Source: Bacillota bacterium
Lineage (GTDB): Bacteria; Bacillota; Clostridia; Lachnospirales; Lachnospiraceae
Assembly: GCA_023421075.1 (NCBI GenBank)
Contig: JAEZUM010000018.1
Coordinates: 1 to 51,697, forward strand
Length of the DNA stretch: 51,697 nt
Direction: 5' to 3'
The notes beneath the pieces were generated by a model. That model did not search any database. It was not told the DNA's origin and saw nothing but the letters and a program-made list of their open reading frames with translations. Positions 40,831 through 49,948 of the stretch are shown here, piece by piece; the first letter of the stretch is position 1, and each line of letters opens with the position of its first letter. Both the position numbers and the translations under genes were made by a program.

Positions 40831-42408
40831 TCAAAGTTCCAATCGCTTGGTCGCAATTTGGTCTGAGAACATCCGGTCATGCTCTACGAAAACCAACGTC
40901 GGCTGGTACTTAAGAATCAATTCCTCAATCTGTACCCTGGAGATAACATCCACAAAGTTCAATGGTTCATCCCAGACAAAGACATGGGCAGGTTCCGCCA
41001 GACTTTTTGCCAATAAGATCTTTTTTTTCTGTCCACCGCTGAATTCACTGATATCCTTTTCAAATTGAACTCTAGAAAAATCCAACTGCCGCAACACGGT
41101 TTTAAATATTGTCTCATCCACACCATAGTTTATGGCAAAGTCCTTCAGATTGCCGTTCAGATAGGAGGTGTCCTGGGATACATAAGACACCTTAAGACCG
41201 GGTGCAACATAATAGCGACCGGAATAGTCGATCTGTTCTCCCAACAATAACTTGAATAAGGTGGTTTTACCCGAACCGTTACGTCCACGAATCGCCAGTC
41301 GTTCTCCTCTCGATAAGCTGAAGTTAATATCGGAAGCGATTATGTTTTTATCATAAAATAAGCATAGACCCTCCGCTTCCATTAACCGTTTACCCGGAAA
41401 TTCCAGAGTATTAATTTTAAGTGCATCTGTCTTCTCGATGTTTTTAAGTAAGCTTTTCTTCTCTTCGATTGCCTCCAGCTTGCGATTCTCAATGGCTTTT
41501 GCCCGTTTCATCATCTTAGCCGACTTATGTCCAATGGCTCCACGATCGGCGGCATGCGTTCCGATCTTCGAAGCTTCGATTTGATCGGACCACCCCATCG
41601 CTCTTCTGGCTGCCTCCGATAATACTGAGATATCCTTCATGAGCTGTTCATTTTTCTCAATCTCATAATTATCCTGACGTTCTTTGTTCCGATTCCAGGA
41701 GGAATAATTTCCTTTCTGTATCTCGATATCAGCTCGGTTTATCGATAGCACATGATCAATACACTGATCCAGAAAGCTTCGGTCATGAGACACCAGTATG
41801 AAACCCTTTTTTGTCTGCAAATATTCTGCAAGAGTCTGACGTCCTTCCATATCCAGATGGTTCGTGGGTTCATCAATTAATAAGAAATTATTCTTTTTAA
41901 GAAACAACGCTGCTAACATGATCTTCGTACGTTCTCCAAAGCTCAGTGTTGCAAAGGGTCTCTCCAGAACCTTGAGATCAACCTGGAGCTTACCAAGCTC
42001 CTTCTCAATCATTTCATCAATGATATATCCATCATGAGCCTGATAAAGGTCCTGAAGCATACCATAATGCTCTATTTCCGAATCTCTCATATCAGGTACA
42101 AGACACTGTTCCATCTCCTTTTCCCACTGAGAGTAGGGTGCTATCGTATCTCTTATAATCGTTCTGGTATCTGCATTCATATCCTCCACCTCAAAGGGAA
42201 AGTAGTTAAATTCCACTGAGGCAGTAATTGTACCACGATATTCATATTTACCAAGCAACAGATTTAAGAAGGTCGTCTTCCCTCTTCCGTTTCTTCCGAT
42301 AAAACCAAGCCTCCAATCCGTATCCAATTGAAAGCTAACATGTTCAAAAATATTATCATAGCTTGTATCATAGCTAAACGTTAAATCATTCACTATAATC
42401 TGTGACAT
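40831..42408 (-). CDS. ABC-F ribosome-protection ATPase, Lsa-like
   Basis: A 525-residue soluble protein with two ABC domains and no membrane segments. Domain 1 has GRNGRGKTT near residue 40, the signature LSFGERTK and LLIDEPTNHLD. The interdomain linker is long (about 240-330) and includes GHKSAKMMKRAKAIENRKLE, as in Lsa/Msr-type proteins. Domain 2 has GRNGSGKTT, FSGGQKKK and VFVWDEPLNFVD. Lsa-type members bind the ribosome and displace lincosamide, pleuromutilin and streptogramin A antibiotics. The ATG at 42408 has AAAAGGAG and is preferred over a GTG three codons earlier. An attenuator-like hairpin lies 75 bases upstream. Confidence 0.9.
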   Translation of the reverse strand: MSQIIVNDLTFSYDTSYDNIFEHVSFQLDTDWRLGFIGRNGRGKTTFLNLLLGKYEYRGTITASVEFNYFPFEVEDMNADTRTIIRDTIAPYSQWEKEMEQCLVPDMRDSEIEHYGMLQDLYQAHDGYIIDEMIEKELGKLQVDLKVLERPFATLSFGERTKIMLAALFLKKNNFLLIDEPTNHLDMEGRQTLAEYLQTKKGFILVSHDRSFLDQCIDHVLSINRADIEIQKGNYSSWNRNKERQDNYEIEKNEQLMKDISVLSEAARRAMGWSDQIEASKIGTHAADRGAIGHKSAKMMKRAKAIENRKLEAIEEKKSLLKNIEKTDALKINTLEFPGKRLMEAEGLCLFYDKNIIASDINFSLSRGERLAIRGRNGSGKTTLFKLLLGEQIDYSGRYYVAPGLKVSYVSQDTSYLNGNLKDFAINYGVDETIFKTVLRQLDFSRVQFEKDISEFSGGQKKKILLAKSLAEPAHVFVWDEPLNFVDVISRVQIEELILKYQPTLVFVEHDRMFSDQIATKRLEL

Positions 42409-42483
42409 AATAATCACTCTCCTTTTCGCATCAGCCTAAAGTGACTTTCAGAGCGTTTACATCGTATGATATTCCAGTACGAT

Positions 42484-42516
42484 AAAAGCCCACAGGAATC
42501 CTGCTTCCTGTGGGCT
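42484..42516 (-). terminator. Attenuator hairpin in the ABC-F leader
   Basis: AGCCCACAGGAA (rc of 42505-42516) pairs with TTCCTGTGGGCT (rc of 42487-42498) on the minus strand, followed by TTTTATC. It lies between the upstream region and the ABC-F start, so it would stop transcription before the gene unless relieved. A copy of TGTGGGC (rc of 42639-42645) could compete with the stem. Confidence 0.7.
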
Positions 42517-42678
42517 GATTATTGCAATTGTAGCGTATAAAGAGCGCTATGTTGAAAATATGTCAATCAAAACCGAGCTCCAGCTCGATATTGTTTACAT
42601 TTCCCTTGCATAATATATAATAGAATGATTCATTACCTGCCCACAAGAAATAAAGCCAATTTGGCTGTATCTCATTGT

Positions 42679-42716
42679 AAATTCATAAAAAGTCAGTATA
42701 GCTTTTTTATGAATTT
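42679..42716 (-). repeat. AT-rich 13-bp inverted repeat after the GH36 gene
   Basis: AAATTCATAAAAA (42679-42691) pairs perfectly with TTTTTATGAATTT (42704-42716). It is the best candidate terminator for the GH36 operon. The remainder of 42409-42849 is AT-rich and holds the ABC-F leader described separately. Confidence 0.5.
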
Positions 42717-42849
42717 CATATTCAAATGTCTGATTAGCAAGTAATAACTATCATTCCTGATACCTCGTTTCGTATACTATTAATGTAAATTCTTAACTCC
42801 AGCTTATATTAACATCCTATTCTTGATCTGTCAATCTGTAAATTACAAG

Positions 42850-45216
42850 CTACCGCTCTACAGCCTCCCATATATAGAGCCTGGAGGCATAATCCTGAAA
42901 CAGCCTGGTCTCCTCGTTGTAACCGGTACCACTGAAGCCTTGCTTTAGCTTCACTCCTCCATAATTAAACAATTCACCGTAAGCAGTACAGTCTTCCACC
43001 TCACCCGGCATCTTCTTCCATTTGGCGATGATATTATGTGCAAGAGAATCCTTCTTAATATGGATTGGAGAGATCATATTAATCAAATCCCCGAATTCCT
43101 TTATATTAAAAATGTGCTGACGGTTCGTCATATGGTAGCACTTTTGTTCTAAGAGTCCCTTCGTCTTGAAGCATCCGAACGAATAGTTTGCTTTCGTCTC
43201 CTTCTGAAGGAAAAGACCAAAGGCTTTCTCACCGGACGGAGCAACGGTCATCCATTGATAAATGCCAGCTTCTCCGTTCTTAATTCGATAATAGTCTCCG
43301 AACTGAAGCTCCCTTCGATGCCTCTTATAGAAGGTAATTTGCTCCTCCACCAGCTTCTTCTCCTCCATACTTAGCTCTGCCAGATTACATTCATAGCCAA
43401 GAAGGCCGAAAGCAGCCACCTCAAAGCGTGTCTCCAAGGAGGTATTACGTAGGGTCTGATGATTCGGACAACTCGACACATGTGCTCCGATCACTGACAT
43501 TGGATAACCATAGCTGTAACCGGTCTGGATTGCTGCTCGACATATGGCATCTGTATTGTCACTAGCCCAGGTCTGTGGCATATAACAAAGCATTCCCAGA
43601 TCAAAACGATTTCCTCCGGAGGCACAGCTCTCAAATAGTATCTTGGGAAACCGTTCCGTCAAAACCTTTAGAATTTGGTATAAGCCCAGCACATAGCGAT
43701 GGCTGAATTCCTGTTGCCGATCGGAGGGTAGAGATGTGGAATAATAATCTGAAAAAATACGATTCATATCCCATTTGACGTAAGTAATATTGGCGCTGGA
43801 GAAAACTTTGGTCATTTCCTCCGTTACGTAGGAGCATACCTCTTCTCTGGTTAGATCCAGAATCATCTGGTTTCTTCCGAGGGAATGATCCCTGCCGGGA
43901 ACTGTCACAGCCCAGTCCGGATGCGCGGTATACAGATCGCTGACTTCATTTACCATCTCCGGTTCTACCCATATTCCAAAGGACAGCCCCATCGCATTCA
44001 CTTTATCTGAAAGACCTTTCAGACCATTCTTTAATTTATCTTTGTTTACATACCAATCACCGAGAGACGTGGTGTCGTCATTCCTTTTTCCAAACCATCC
44101 GTCATCCAGAACAAACAGCTCAACTCCTACCTCTTTCGCTGCCTTAGCCTGTTTTATAAGCTTATTTTCATTAAATTTGAAATAATTCGCTTCCCAACTG
44201 TTAAGCAGAACCGGCCGCTCCTTATCCCTCCATTCTCCACGGACAATGTGGTGTCGAACAAAATAATGCAGGTTCTGGCTCATGGTGTTATAACCCATCG
44301 GCGAAAATGTCATTACCGCCTCCGGTGCTTCGAAGCTGTCTGCAGGCGCTAATCGAAACATGAAATTATGCGGATGTATCCCCTGAAGGATACGAAGCTT
44401 TCCCATCGAATTAACCTGCATTGCAGCAAAATGGTTACCACTGTAGATCAAATTAAAACCATAGCAATTACCGTGATCTTCTCCAGCAGACCTTTCGCTG
44501 AGGAAGAAAAACGGATTGGAGCGGTTACCGGATACACCCGCTTTCGAATCGTTAATAAAGATTCCGGGGATGGCTTTGATTTCATGTCTCTCCATCTCTC
44601 TGGCCCAGGTTCCATGGAAGGTTGTAATCTTATAGTCCTCAGCATCCAGATCCAACTGAGTGCTCATAATGCGCTTCAGAAAGACGGCTTGATCAGAATG
44701 ATTGACTACCCTGGCACTTCGGGTTATCACATTACAATCTTCGAAAACATGATAGGTAAGAATTAATGATATATTATAATCCTTCTCCCACAATTCCACT
44801 TCCAGACCGGTATAATGATCTGATATCTCCTCTTGTGACCTCTCTTGATAAGAGGACGGTAAGCTCTCTAGGGGTTTCTTGTAATTTAGTAATCTCGCCT
44901 CTTTGAACAGAAAATCACAGGTAGCATTACCATCCGCATGAACCAGCTCGATAAAGGCTTCTCTGATGTCACCCTTGCCATAGGAGGACATTTCCAGGCA
45001 CATATCCTCTAACCCCAGATGTGGTTCCTGCTTGGAATAAGACAGTTCTGAGCCTCCGATAAAGTTCCTCTTGGGAAGAAGCGGATCATAGCCGGCGGAT
45101 AGATTGATGGATCGTCCATAATAGAGATGCTCCAGATGCCCGGAGGACATTACCCGGAAGCAATAGGTTGTGTTCGCGGTATCCAGTATGAATAAATCCT
45201 TCTCTCTCCTTATCAT
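42850..45216 (-). CDS. GH36 alpha-galactosidase
   Basis: Removes alpha-1,6-linked galactose from raffinose-type oligosaccharides or galactomannan fragments. The 788-residue protein has the N-terminal beta-supersandwich, the barrel and a C-terminal beta domain. Landmarks are LNSWEANYFKFNE near residue 338, VLDDGWFGKRNDD near 370, FGIWVEPEMVN near 413, YVKWDMNR with nucleophile D483, CASGGNRFD near 531 and WASDNTDA with acid/base D553. There is no signal peptide, so it is cytoplasmic and acts on imported sugar. Its ATG overlaps the stop of the GPH symporter gene (ATGA), so translation is coupled to the transporter. Confidence 0.93.
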   Translation of the reverse strand: MIRREKDLFILDTANTTYCFRVMSSGHLEHLYYGRSINLSAGYDPLLPKRNFIGGSELSYSKQEPHLGLEDMCLEMSSYGKGDIREAFIELVHADGNATCDFLFKEARLLNYKKPLESLPSSYQERSQEEISDHYTGLEVELWEKDYNISLILTYHVFEDCNVITRSARVVNHSDQAVFLKRIMSTQLDLDAEDYKITTFHGTWAREMERHEIKAIPGIFINDSKAGVSGNRSNPFFFLSERSAGEDHGNCYGFNLIYSGNHFAAMQVNSMGKLRILQGIHPHNFMFRLAPADSFEAPEAVMTFSPMGYNTMSQNLHYFVRHHIVRGEWRDKERPVLLNSWEANYFKFNENKLIKQAKAAKEVGVELFVLDDGWFGKRNDDTTSLGDWYVNKDKLKNGLKGLSDKVNAMGLSFGIWVEPEMVNEVSDLYTAHPDWAVTVPGRDHSLGRNQMILDLTREEVCSYVTEEMTKVFSSANITYVKWDMNRIFSDYYSTSLPSDRQQEFSHRYVLGLYQILKVLTERFPKILFESCASGGNRFDLGMLCYMPQTWASDNTDAICRAAIQTGYSYGYPMSVIGAHVSSCPNHQTLRNTSLETRFEVAAFGLLGYECNLAELSMEEKKLVEEQITFYKRHRRELQFGDYYRIKNGEAGIYQWMTVAPSGEKAFGLFLQKETKANYSFGCFKTKGLLEQKCYHMTNRQHIFNIKEFGDLINMISPIHIKKDSLAHNIIAKWKKMPGEVEDCTAYGELFNYGGVKLKQGFSGTGYNEETRLFQDYASRLYIWEAVER

Positions 45217-46565
45217 TGCATTCCATTCCTTTCCTTCAGCTCTGACTGTATTTGACCCATGGTCTCCTCGGATAATCGATACTTTCTGCGAAAGAATAAA
45301 AGAGATATCAATAAGCCAAACATCGGGATTATGATCATAAAGACACGCATACCGCTCAAAGTTGCAGCGGTCTGTACTTCGGCATCGACATCCAAATGAA
45401 TCAGATCGATACCAACGCCTGCGATCAGCGCGGAGAAAGCGGATGCTAATTTAACCACAAAGGTCTGCATCGAGAAAATGACACTCTCACTTCTCTGCTT
45501 CGTCTTCCATTCACCATAATCTACACTGTCTGCTAAGAAAACTGTAGTGAGTACCGTAGCAAGTCCGAAGCCGAAATAGATGATAACTGCAGACATACAT
45601 AGCAATACCAGATTTGTTATATTTAAGATACCCAGTGTAAATAGGATGGCATATCCAAAGATTGCTGTTAAAATAGCCATGGTAAAGATTTGTCTTCGAT
45701 CCCATTTCTTGCGAAATACCGGCAAGAGCATCATGGATAGAATCTGCGTTGCACCACCTACCATACCAAAGATTCCATATAATGCAGAATTACCTATGTC
45801 ATATCGGAAGAAATAGATCGCCAGCTGAGAAGTAAGATATATGGAGGCATTAAACATAACAATCGTAATTACCACAGACAATGCCTGATCATTTTGGAAT
45901 AAGGCTTGAAACATCTCCTTGATGTGTGGTGCTCGAAGGGCAGGCTTTGTTTTCTCCTTAACATTAGCAACGGTTACGATGATTGCCAGAATGAAGAATA
46001 TACTGATGATACCCGCAAATATCTGAAATCCGGTGCGTTCATCGCCTTTCCCAAGAATCGGAACCAATACCATGGTTAATGCCGTAGGGATTGCAAAACC
46101 TAATCCGGCACAGCTTCTGGCAATGACAGAGATATTCTCTCGATCCTTTTGATTCTGAGTAATCGCAGGGATCATAGACCAATACGGAATATCCATCAAT
46201 GTATATGTAACCCCCCATAGAATATATGCAACCGATACATATACCAGTAAGGGGGTTCCGGTTAAGGAACGGGGTACCGCATACATCGCATAAAGAGCTA
46301 TGGCACTTAATATCGTGCCCACCAGAAGCCAGGGGCGAAATTTACCCATTCTTGTATTCGTCTTTTCCACCACGATCCCCATAAAGGGATCATTGATTGC
46401 ATCAAATATTCTTGCCGCCATGAATAAAACCCCGATGAAGGTGGCACTAATCCCAAGTACCGTATTGTAATAATACAATAAAAAGCCGGATACGATGCAA
46501 TAAACCATGTCCTTTCCGATTGCACCAACACCATAGGATATCTTTTCTCTTATTGATAGCTTCAT
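45213..46565 (-). CDS. GPH-family glycoside:cation symporter (MelB-like)
   Basis: A 450-residue membrane protein with about 12 segments. It starts MKLSIREKISYGVGAIGKDM, the typical GPH N terminus. The conserved loop INDPFMGIVVEKTNTRMGKF (residues 57-76) with RPWLL corresponds to the cation-site region of MelB, and DIPYWSMIPAIT lies near 128. It would import an alpha-galactoside or another glycoside with Na+ or H+. AAAAGGAG precedes the ATG. It lies between the GH2 and GH36 genes and overlaps the latter by 4 bases. Confidence 0.92.
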   Translation of the reverse strand: MKLSIREKISYGVGAIGKDMVYCIVSGFLLYYYNTVLGISATFIGVLFMAARIFDAINDPFMGIVVEKTNTRMGKFRPWLLVGTILSAIALYAMYAVPRSLTGTPLLVYVSVAYILWGVTYTLMDIPYWSMIPAITQNQKDRENISVIARSCAGLGFAIPTALTMVLVPILGKGDERTGFQIFAGIISIFFILAIIVTVANVKEKTKPALRAPHIKEMFQALFQNDQALSVVITIVMFNASIYLTSQLAIYFFRYDIGNSALYGIFGMVGGATQILSMMLLPVFRKKWDRRQIFTMAILTAIFGYAILFTLGILNITNLVLLCMSAVIIYFGFGLATVLTTVFLADSVDYGEWKTKQRSESVIFSMQTFVVKLASAFSALIAGVGIDLIHLDVDAEVQTAATLSGMRVFMIIIPMFGLLISLLFFRRKYRLSEETMGQIQSELKERNGMQ

Positions 46566-46592
46566 ACGCTTCTCCTTTTAACAAATGTTTAA

Positions 46593-49064
46593 TTATTGGT
46601 TACCCTCTGTATCCTTCGATAAAGTTACCGTAAATTCTATTCTTTCCTCCCCAAGCTGCAGTTGTCTTATGATCAGAACCCCTGATCCACTTTGGCCAAT
46701 GGTTTTGATAAAGGTTCCTCCCATACCTCCCTTAAGACTGATAATACTGGGCCCGATTATCTCAATTGCACCTTCTGCCTTTAATTCGATGGGCTCCTGA
46801 TAATAGTACAGAGTATTCCCTGACTCATCGACAGCTCGTATTTGGATTGCTGCGACGTCATAGGTCGTATCCTCACATAGCTTTGTGGTATCTGCCTCTA
46901 AATGCAGCATTGCCTTTCGGCTCGGTGATTTGACGATCGATTTTACTACCTTACCATCACGGATGGCATCAAAGCGGAAGCTTGTCGACTGTCCTCCCCA
47001 GCTCCCGATATATTTATAATAGAGCCTTGCGCCGTCCTCCAGAGTCATATGCTCCTTAAACATCAGCCATCCCATCCTAAGCTTATACCGAAGAGGTAGA
47101 TTATTCGGTCCGTATTCCTTCACAGCAAAAAGGATTTGCTTCATCGTCTCTGCAGTCTTGTGCTTAAAGTGCTCTTCCTTCTCTAAAAGCTCACCGACAA
47201 AATCATCAATCAGAATCGGTGGATGTGGCAGAAAACCAAACGCTTTCGTCTCCGGATAAAACTCCCGAATAAAGACATCATTCTTATAAACACGGATGGA
47301 ATCCGCATTGGTAAAGGCATATATACTGCGGATATTACCAGCCGGGTGGTCTCCGATATCTAAGGAGGAGCTTACTTCCAGAACCTCCTTAGCCTCCCCC
47401 TGACTGGCATATACGGAAGCGGCAAGCTTTGGATTGCGGAACATATCCATGACCCCATGATAACAGATGCGATCACCACTACCAAAATCCTTATGGGTAT
47501 TATAATCGAACATACACCAGCCAAAGCCACCGCTGATATCCTCCTGTTCATACAAAGAGTTTAATACTCTGGAATGTCTTAAGGCATGTTCTGTTCGATG
47601 CGCCTCATCATCAAAGACCTTTGTCGGATACATATGTCCGTTAAATTCCGATACCAGATAAGGTGCTGCATCCCTCGATGTCACTTTTTTCTTTGGACTG
47701 AGCCCCGGATTTGTCCCACTGTGCAGGAAGTCATTGTAGGTATAGACATCCTCCAACAGATTACTTTTCATAAGATAACGGACACCACCTGTCTGTCTCA
47801 TCGGGTCTAATTCTCTAGCCAACCGGTTTGTCCTGGTATAGAATTCATCATCATCCTGGGATTCATTGATCCGAACTCCCCAGAGAATGATGGAGGGATG
47901 GTTGCGATACTGCAGGACCATCTCTCTGACCTGATGGACTGCTTTATCCTTCCATTCCTGATTACCGATATGCTGCCAGCCGGGTATCTCCGTAAACACC
48001 AACAGTCCAAGCTCGTCACATGCATCCAGAAAATGTCTCGATTGAGGATAGTGAGAGGTTCGAACCGCATTTACTCCCAATTCATTTTTTAGTATAAGTG
48101 CGTCTCTTTTCTGCTGCCTCTTCGGCATGGCATAACCGACATAGGGATAGCTCTGATGACGGTTCAGTCCTAATAGCTTAATCTTACGATGATTTAGGTA
48201 GAAACCATCCTTACGAAATTCACAGGTTCGAAAGCCAAAACGGATCCTTTTCCGATCCAATGGTACTGCATCCGCTTCCGATGCCAGAAGCTCCAGCTCG
48301 AGCTGATAAAGTATCGGATTCTCCAGCTCCCATTTCTTCACTCCACTCACACGAAAAGACAGCTTCTCAGTCCTTGTAGTGATTGCCGTGATATTCCGAC
48401 TGACAATCCTTCCATCCGAATCAAGAATGGAATAGTTGAGGAAATGCTTATTCTGCTCAACACTGTCTGATGCTTCTTCTCTGTCCTTCGTTCCCTCTCT
48501 ACCAAGGGTTACCCAGAGCTCGACTTCCTGTTCTAATTCATTGCCGACTTCAAGCTCCTTGGTCATGATGTAAGCATCTTCAAGATATTGCTGCTCTTTC
48601 ACCTCCAATGATACCTCGCGGTATATCCCTCCATAGGTCAGATAGTCGATTACATTTCCGAAGGGTGGAAGATTATTGCTCTCACGACTATCTACTACAA
48701 CAACTAGCACATTGTCTTCTCCATATCTGACATAAGGAGTCAGGTTCACGGTAAAGGCAGTATAACCGCCTTCGTGCATCATGAGAAATTCTCCATTCAG
48801 ATATACCTTAGCAATATGTCCCACTGCTTCAAACTGAAGGAGAATGGTCTTACTTCTCCAATTCTCATTTACGTTGATATGCTTTCGGTAGCAACTGATG
48901 AATTGATAGAGCTGCTCATCAAAATAATGATAAGGGGTAACGACATTGGTATGTGGGATACGAACCTTCTCAAAGGTACTCTCATCCCAATAAGGTCCTT
49001 GCATTCCCTCTTCAAAAGAGCTGCTATAATACCAATCATTATTCAACATAAGTTGTTCTGTCAT
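46593..49064 (-). CDS. GH2 beta-glycosidase (beta-galactosidase-like)
   Basis: An 823-residue cytoplasmic retaining glycosidase. It has an N-terminal jelly-roll (residues about 1-155, with EAVGHIAKVYLNGEFLMMHE), an Ig-like domain, a TIM barrel from about 285 (KLLGLNRHQSYPYVGYAMPK) and a C-terminal extension. The acid/base is E401 in ILWGVRINESQDD and the nucleophile is E473 in YLVSEFNGHM. NRHQ instead of NRHE is a small departure from classical LacZ. Substrate could be a beta-galactoside, beta-glucuronide or beta-mannoside; the GH36 neighbour favours galactosides. There is no signal peptide. The ATG has AAAGGAG. It follows tetR by 20 bases. Confidence 0.88.
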   Translation of the reverse strand: MTEQLMLNNDWYYSSSFEEGMQGPYWDESTFEKVRIPHTNVVTPYHYFDEQLYQFISCYRKHINVNENWRSKTILLQFEAVGHIAKVYLNGEFLMMHEGGYTAFTVNLTPYVRYGEDNVLVVVVDSRESNNLPPFGNVIDYLTYGGIYREVSLEVKEQQYLEDAYIMTKELEVGNELEQEVELWVTLGREGTKDREEASDSVEQNKHFLNYSILDSDGRIVSRNITAITTRTEKLSFRVSGVKKWELENPILYQLELELLASEADAVPLDRKRIRFGFRTCEFRKDGFYLNHRKIKLLGLNRHQSYPYVGYAMPKRQQKRDALILKNELGVNAVRTSHYPQSRHFLDACDELGLLVFTEIPGWQHIGNQEWKDKAVHQVREMVLQYRNHPSIILWGVRINESQDDDEFYTRTNRLARELDPMRQTGGVRYLMKSNLLEDVYTYNDFLHSGTNPGLSPKKKVTSRDAAPYLVSEFNGHMYPTKVFDDEAHRTEHALRHSRVLNSLYEQEDISGGFGWCMFDYNTHKDFGSGDRICYHGVMDMFRNPKLAASVYASQGEAKEVLEVSSSLDIGDHPAGNIRSIYAFTNADSIRVYKNDVFIREFYPETKAFGFLPHPPILIDDFVGELLEKEEHFKHKTAETMKQILFAVKEYGPNNLPLRYKLRMGWLMFKEHMTLEDGARLYYKYIGSWGGQSTSFRFDAIRDGKVVKSIVKSPSRKAMLHLEADTTKLCEDTTYDVAAIQIRAVDESGNTLYYYQEPIELKAEGAIEIIGPSIISLKGGMGGTFIKTIGQSGSGVLIIRQLQLGEERIEFTVTLSKDTEGNQ

Positions 49065-49084
49065 ATGCTCTCCTTTCTTTTCTT

Positions 49085-49645
49085 CTACTTTCCTACCCCA
49101 TGAATCAAGATATCCAACATCTCATTCATCGCATCCTCATAAGTAATTTCACTATCCAGGAGTACTGATCGGCTCAGATAATACTCAATCGTTCCGGTGA
49201 ACATAGCCTGAAATACCGAAAGGCTGATCCTTCGAAGCTTTCCTGTCTCCATCGCCTGTTCCATAACCCGGAAGGTAGCATCCCAATCAGTCTCCAAACG
49301 ATTCTCGATCTTGGCGTAGATTCTCGGAAATTTTGTCTTAAGTCCATACAGCTGTCTAAAATCAATGGCTTTATAGCGTTCCGGCATAACAATAAGAATA
49401 CGTTTCAGCTTATCCAATATTTCCAGCTGGTCGTTCTCGACAATTTCCTTCTCCGCCTGTTTTATCGCCGCAAATACGGTATCTACGGCCTCCAAAAACA
49501 ATGCTTCCTTATCCTGAACAACTGTATACAGGGTTCTTTTACTAATACCCATGTGCTTTGCGATATCATCCATGGTAAATTTGAGTCCCTTTTCATTAAA
49601 CTCCTCAATTACCGCATCAATTATCTTCTCTTTCAGATCCATCAT
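49085..49645 (-). CDS. TetR family regulator heading the GH2-GPH-GH36 operon
   Basis: A 186-residue regulator. The DNA-binding domain is KEKIIDAVIEEFNEKGLKFT, then MDDIAKHMGISKRTLYTVVQ and DKEALF, with an unusual Val-Gln-Asp where most TetR proteins have YxHFxxK. The C-terminal part has a long helical ligand and dimer domain, with no ligand signature that I recognise. It is the first gene of the sugar operon and is 20 bases before the GH2 gene, so it probably regulates its own operon. An inverted repeat at 49677-49696 may be its site. TetR control of a glycosidase operon is less common than LacI or AraC control. Confidence 0.88.
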   Translation of the reverse strand: MMDLKEKIIDAVIEEFNEKGLKFTMDDIAKHMGISKRTLYTVVQDKEALFLEAVDTVFAAIKQAEKEIVENDQLEILDKLKRILIVMPERYKAIDFRQLYGLKTKFPRIYAKIENRLETDWDATFRVMEQAMETGKLRRISLSVFQAMFTGTIEYYLSRSVLLDSEITYEDAMNEMLDILIHGVGK

Positions 49646-49676
49646 AATTCCTTTCTTCCTATACCAAAAATAATAA

Positions 49677-49696
49677 TCTATAACGAAATATATAGA
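49677..49696. promoter_or_regulatory. Inverted repeat upstream of tetR, candidate operator
   Basis: TCTATA (49677-49682) and TATAGA (49691-49696) are inverted copies 8 bp apart, 32 bp before the tetR start codon, in a region that also contains -10-like sequences. Confidence 0.35.
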
Positions 49697-49756
49697 AGTG
49701 CGTGAACAGGCTGGATATTTCTGCTCGCTTCAAAAACGCAACTCGATTACCCCAAC

Positions 49757-49802
49757 ATAATGAAAACCAGAAAACTATTTTTAGTTTTCTGGTTTTCATT
49801 AT
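49757..49802. terminator. 20-bp perfect hairpin between ilvC and tetR
   Basis: 49757-49776 pairs with 49783-49802 around a six-base loop, ATTTTT. Stem ends are AT-rich. It is a second terminator beyond the one adjacent to ilvC and insulates the tetR operon promoter. Confidence 0.65.
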
Positions 49803-49868
49803 ATACTCAAATTGGATAACTTGCAACATCATTTCATAATATCTTTCAACTTATTCGTTATAACAACT

Positions 49869-49927
49869 AAAAAAGTACTCATTTGATCTTAAGCCACTGT
49901 AAAAGCAGCTTAAATCGAATGAGTACT
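49869..49927 (-). terminator. ilvC terminator
   Basis: Arms 49874-49894 and 49908-49927 pair over about 20 bases with one bulge and one wobble. T6 follows on the minus strand (49874-49869). Confidence 0.85.
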
Positions 49928-49948
49928 ATGATATCCTATTATTAATAT

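Noticed and set aside
44368..44766. A 132-residue plus-strand ORF antisense to the alpha-galactosidase gene
   Set aside because: It is the reverse complement of a well-supported GH36 gene and has no family features.
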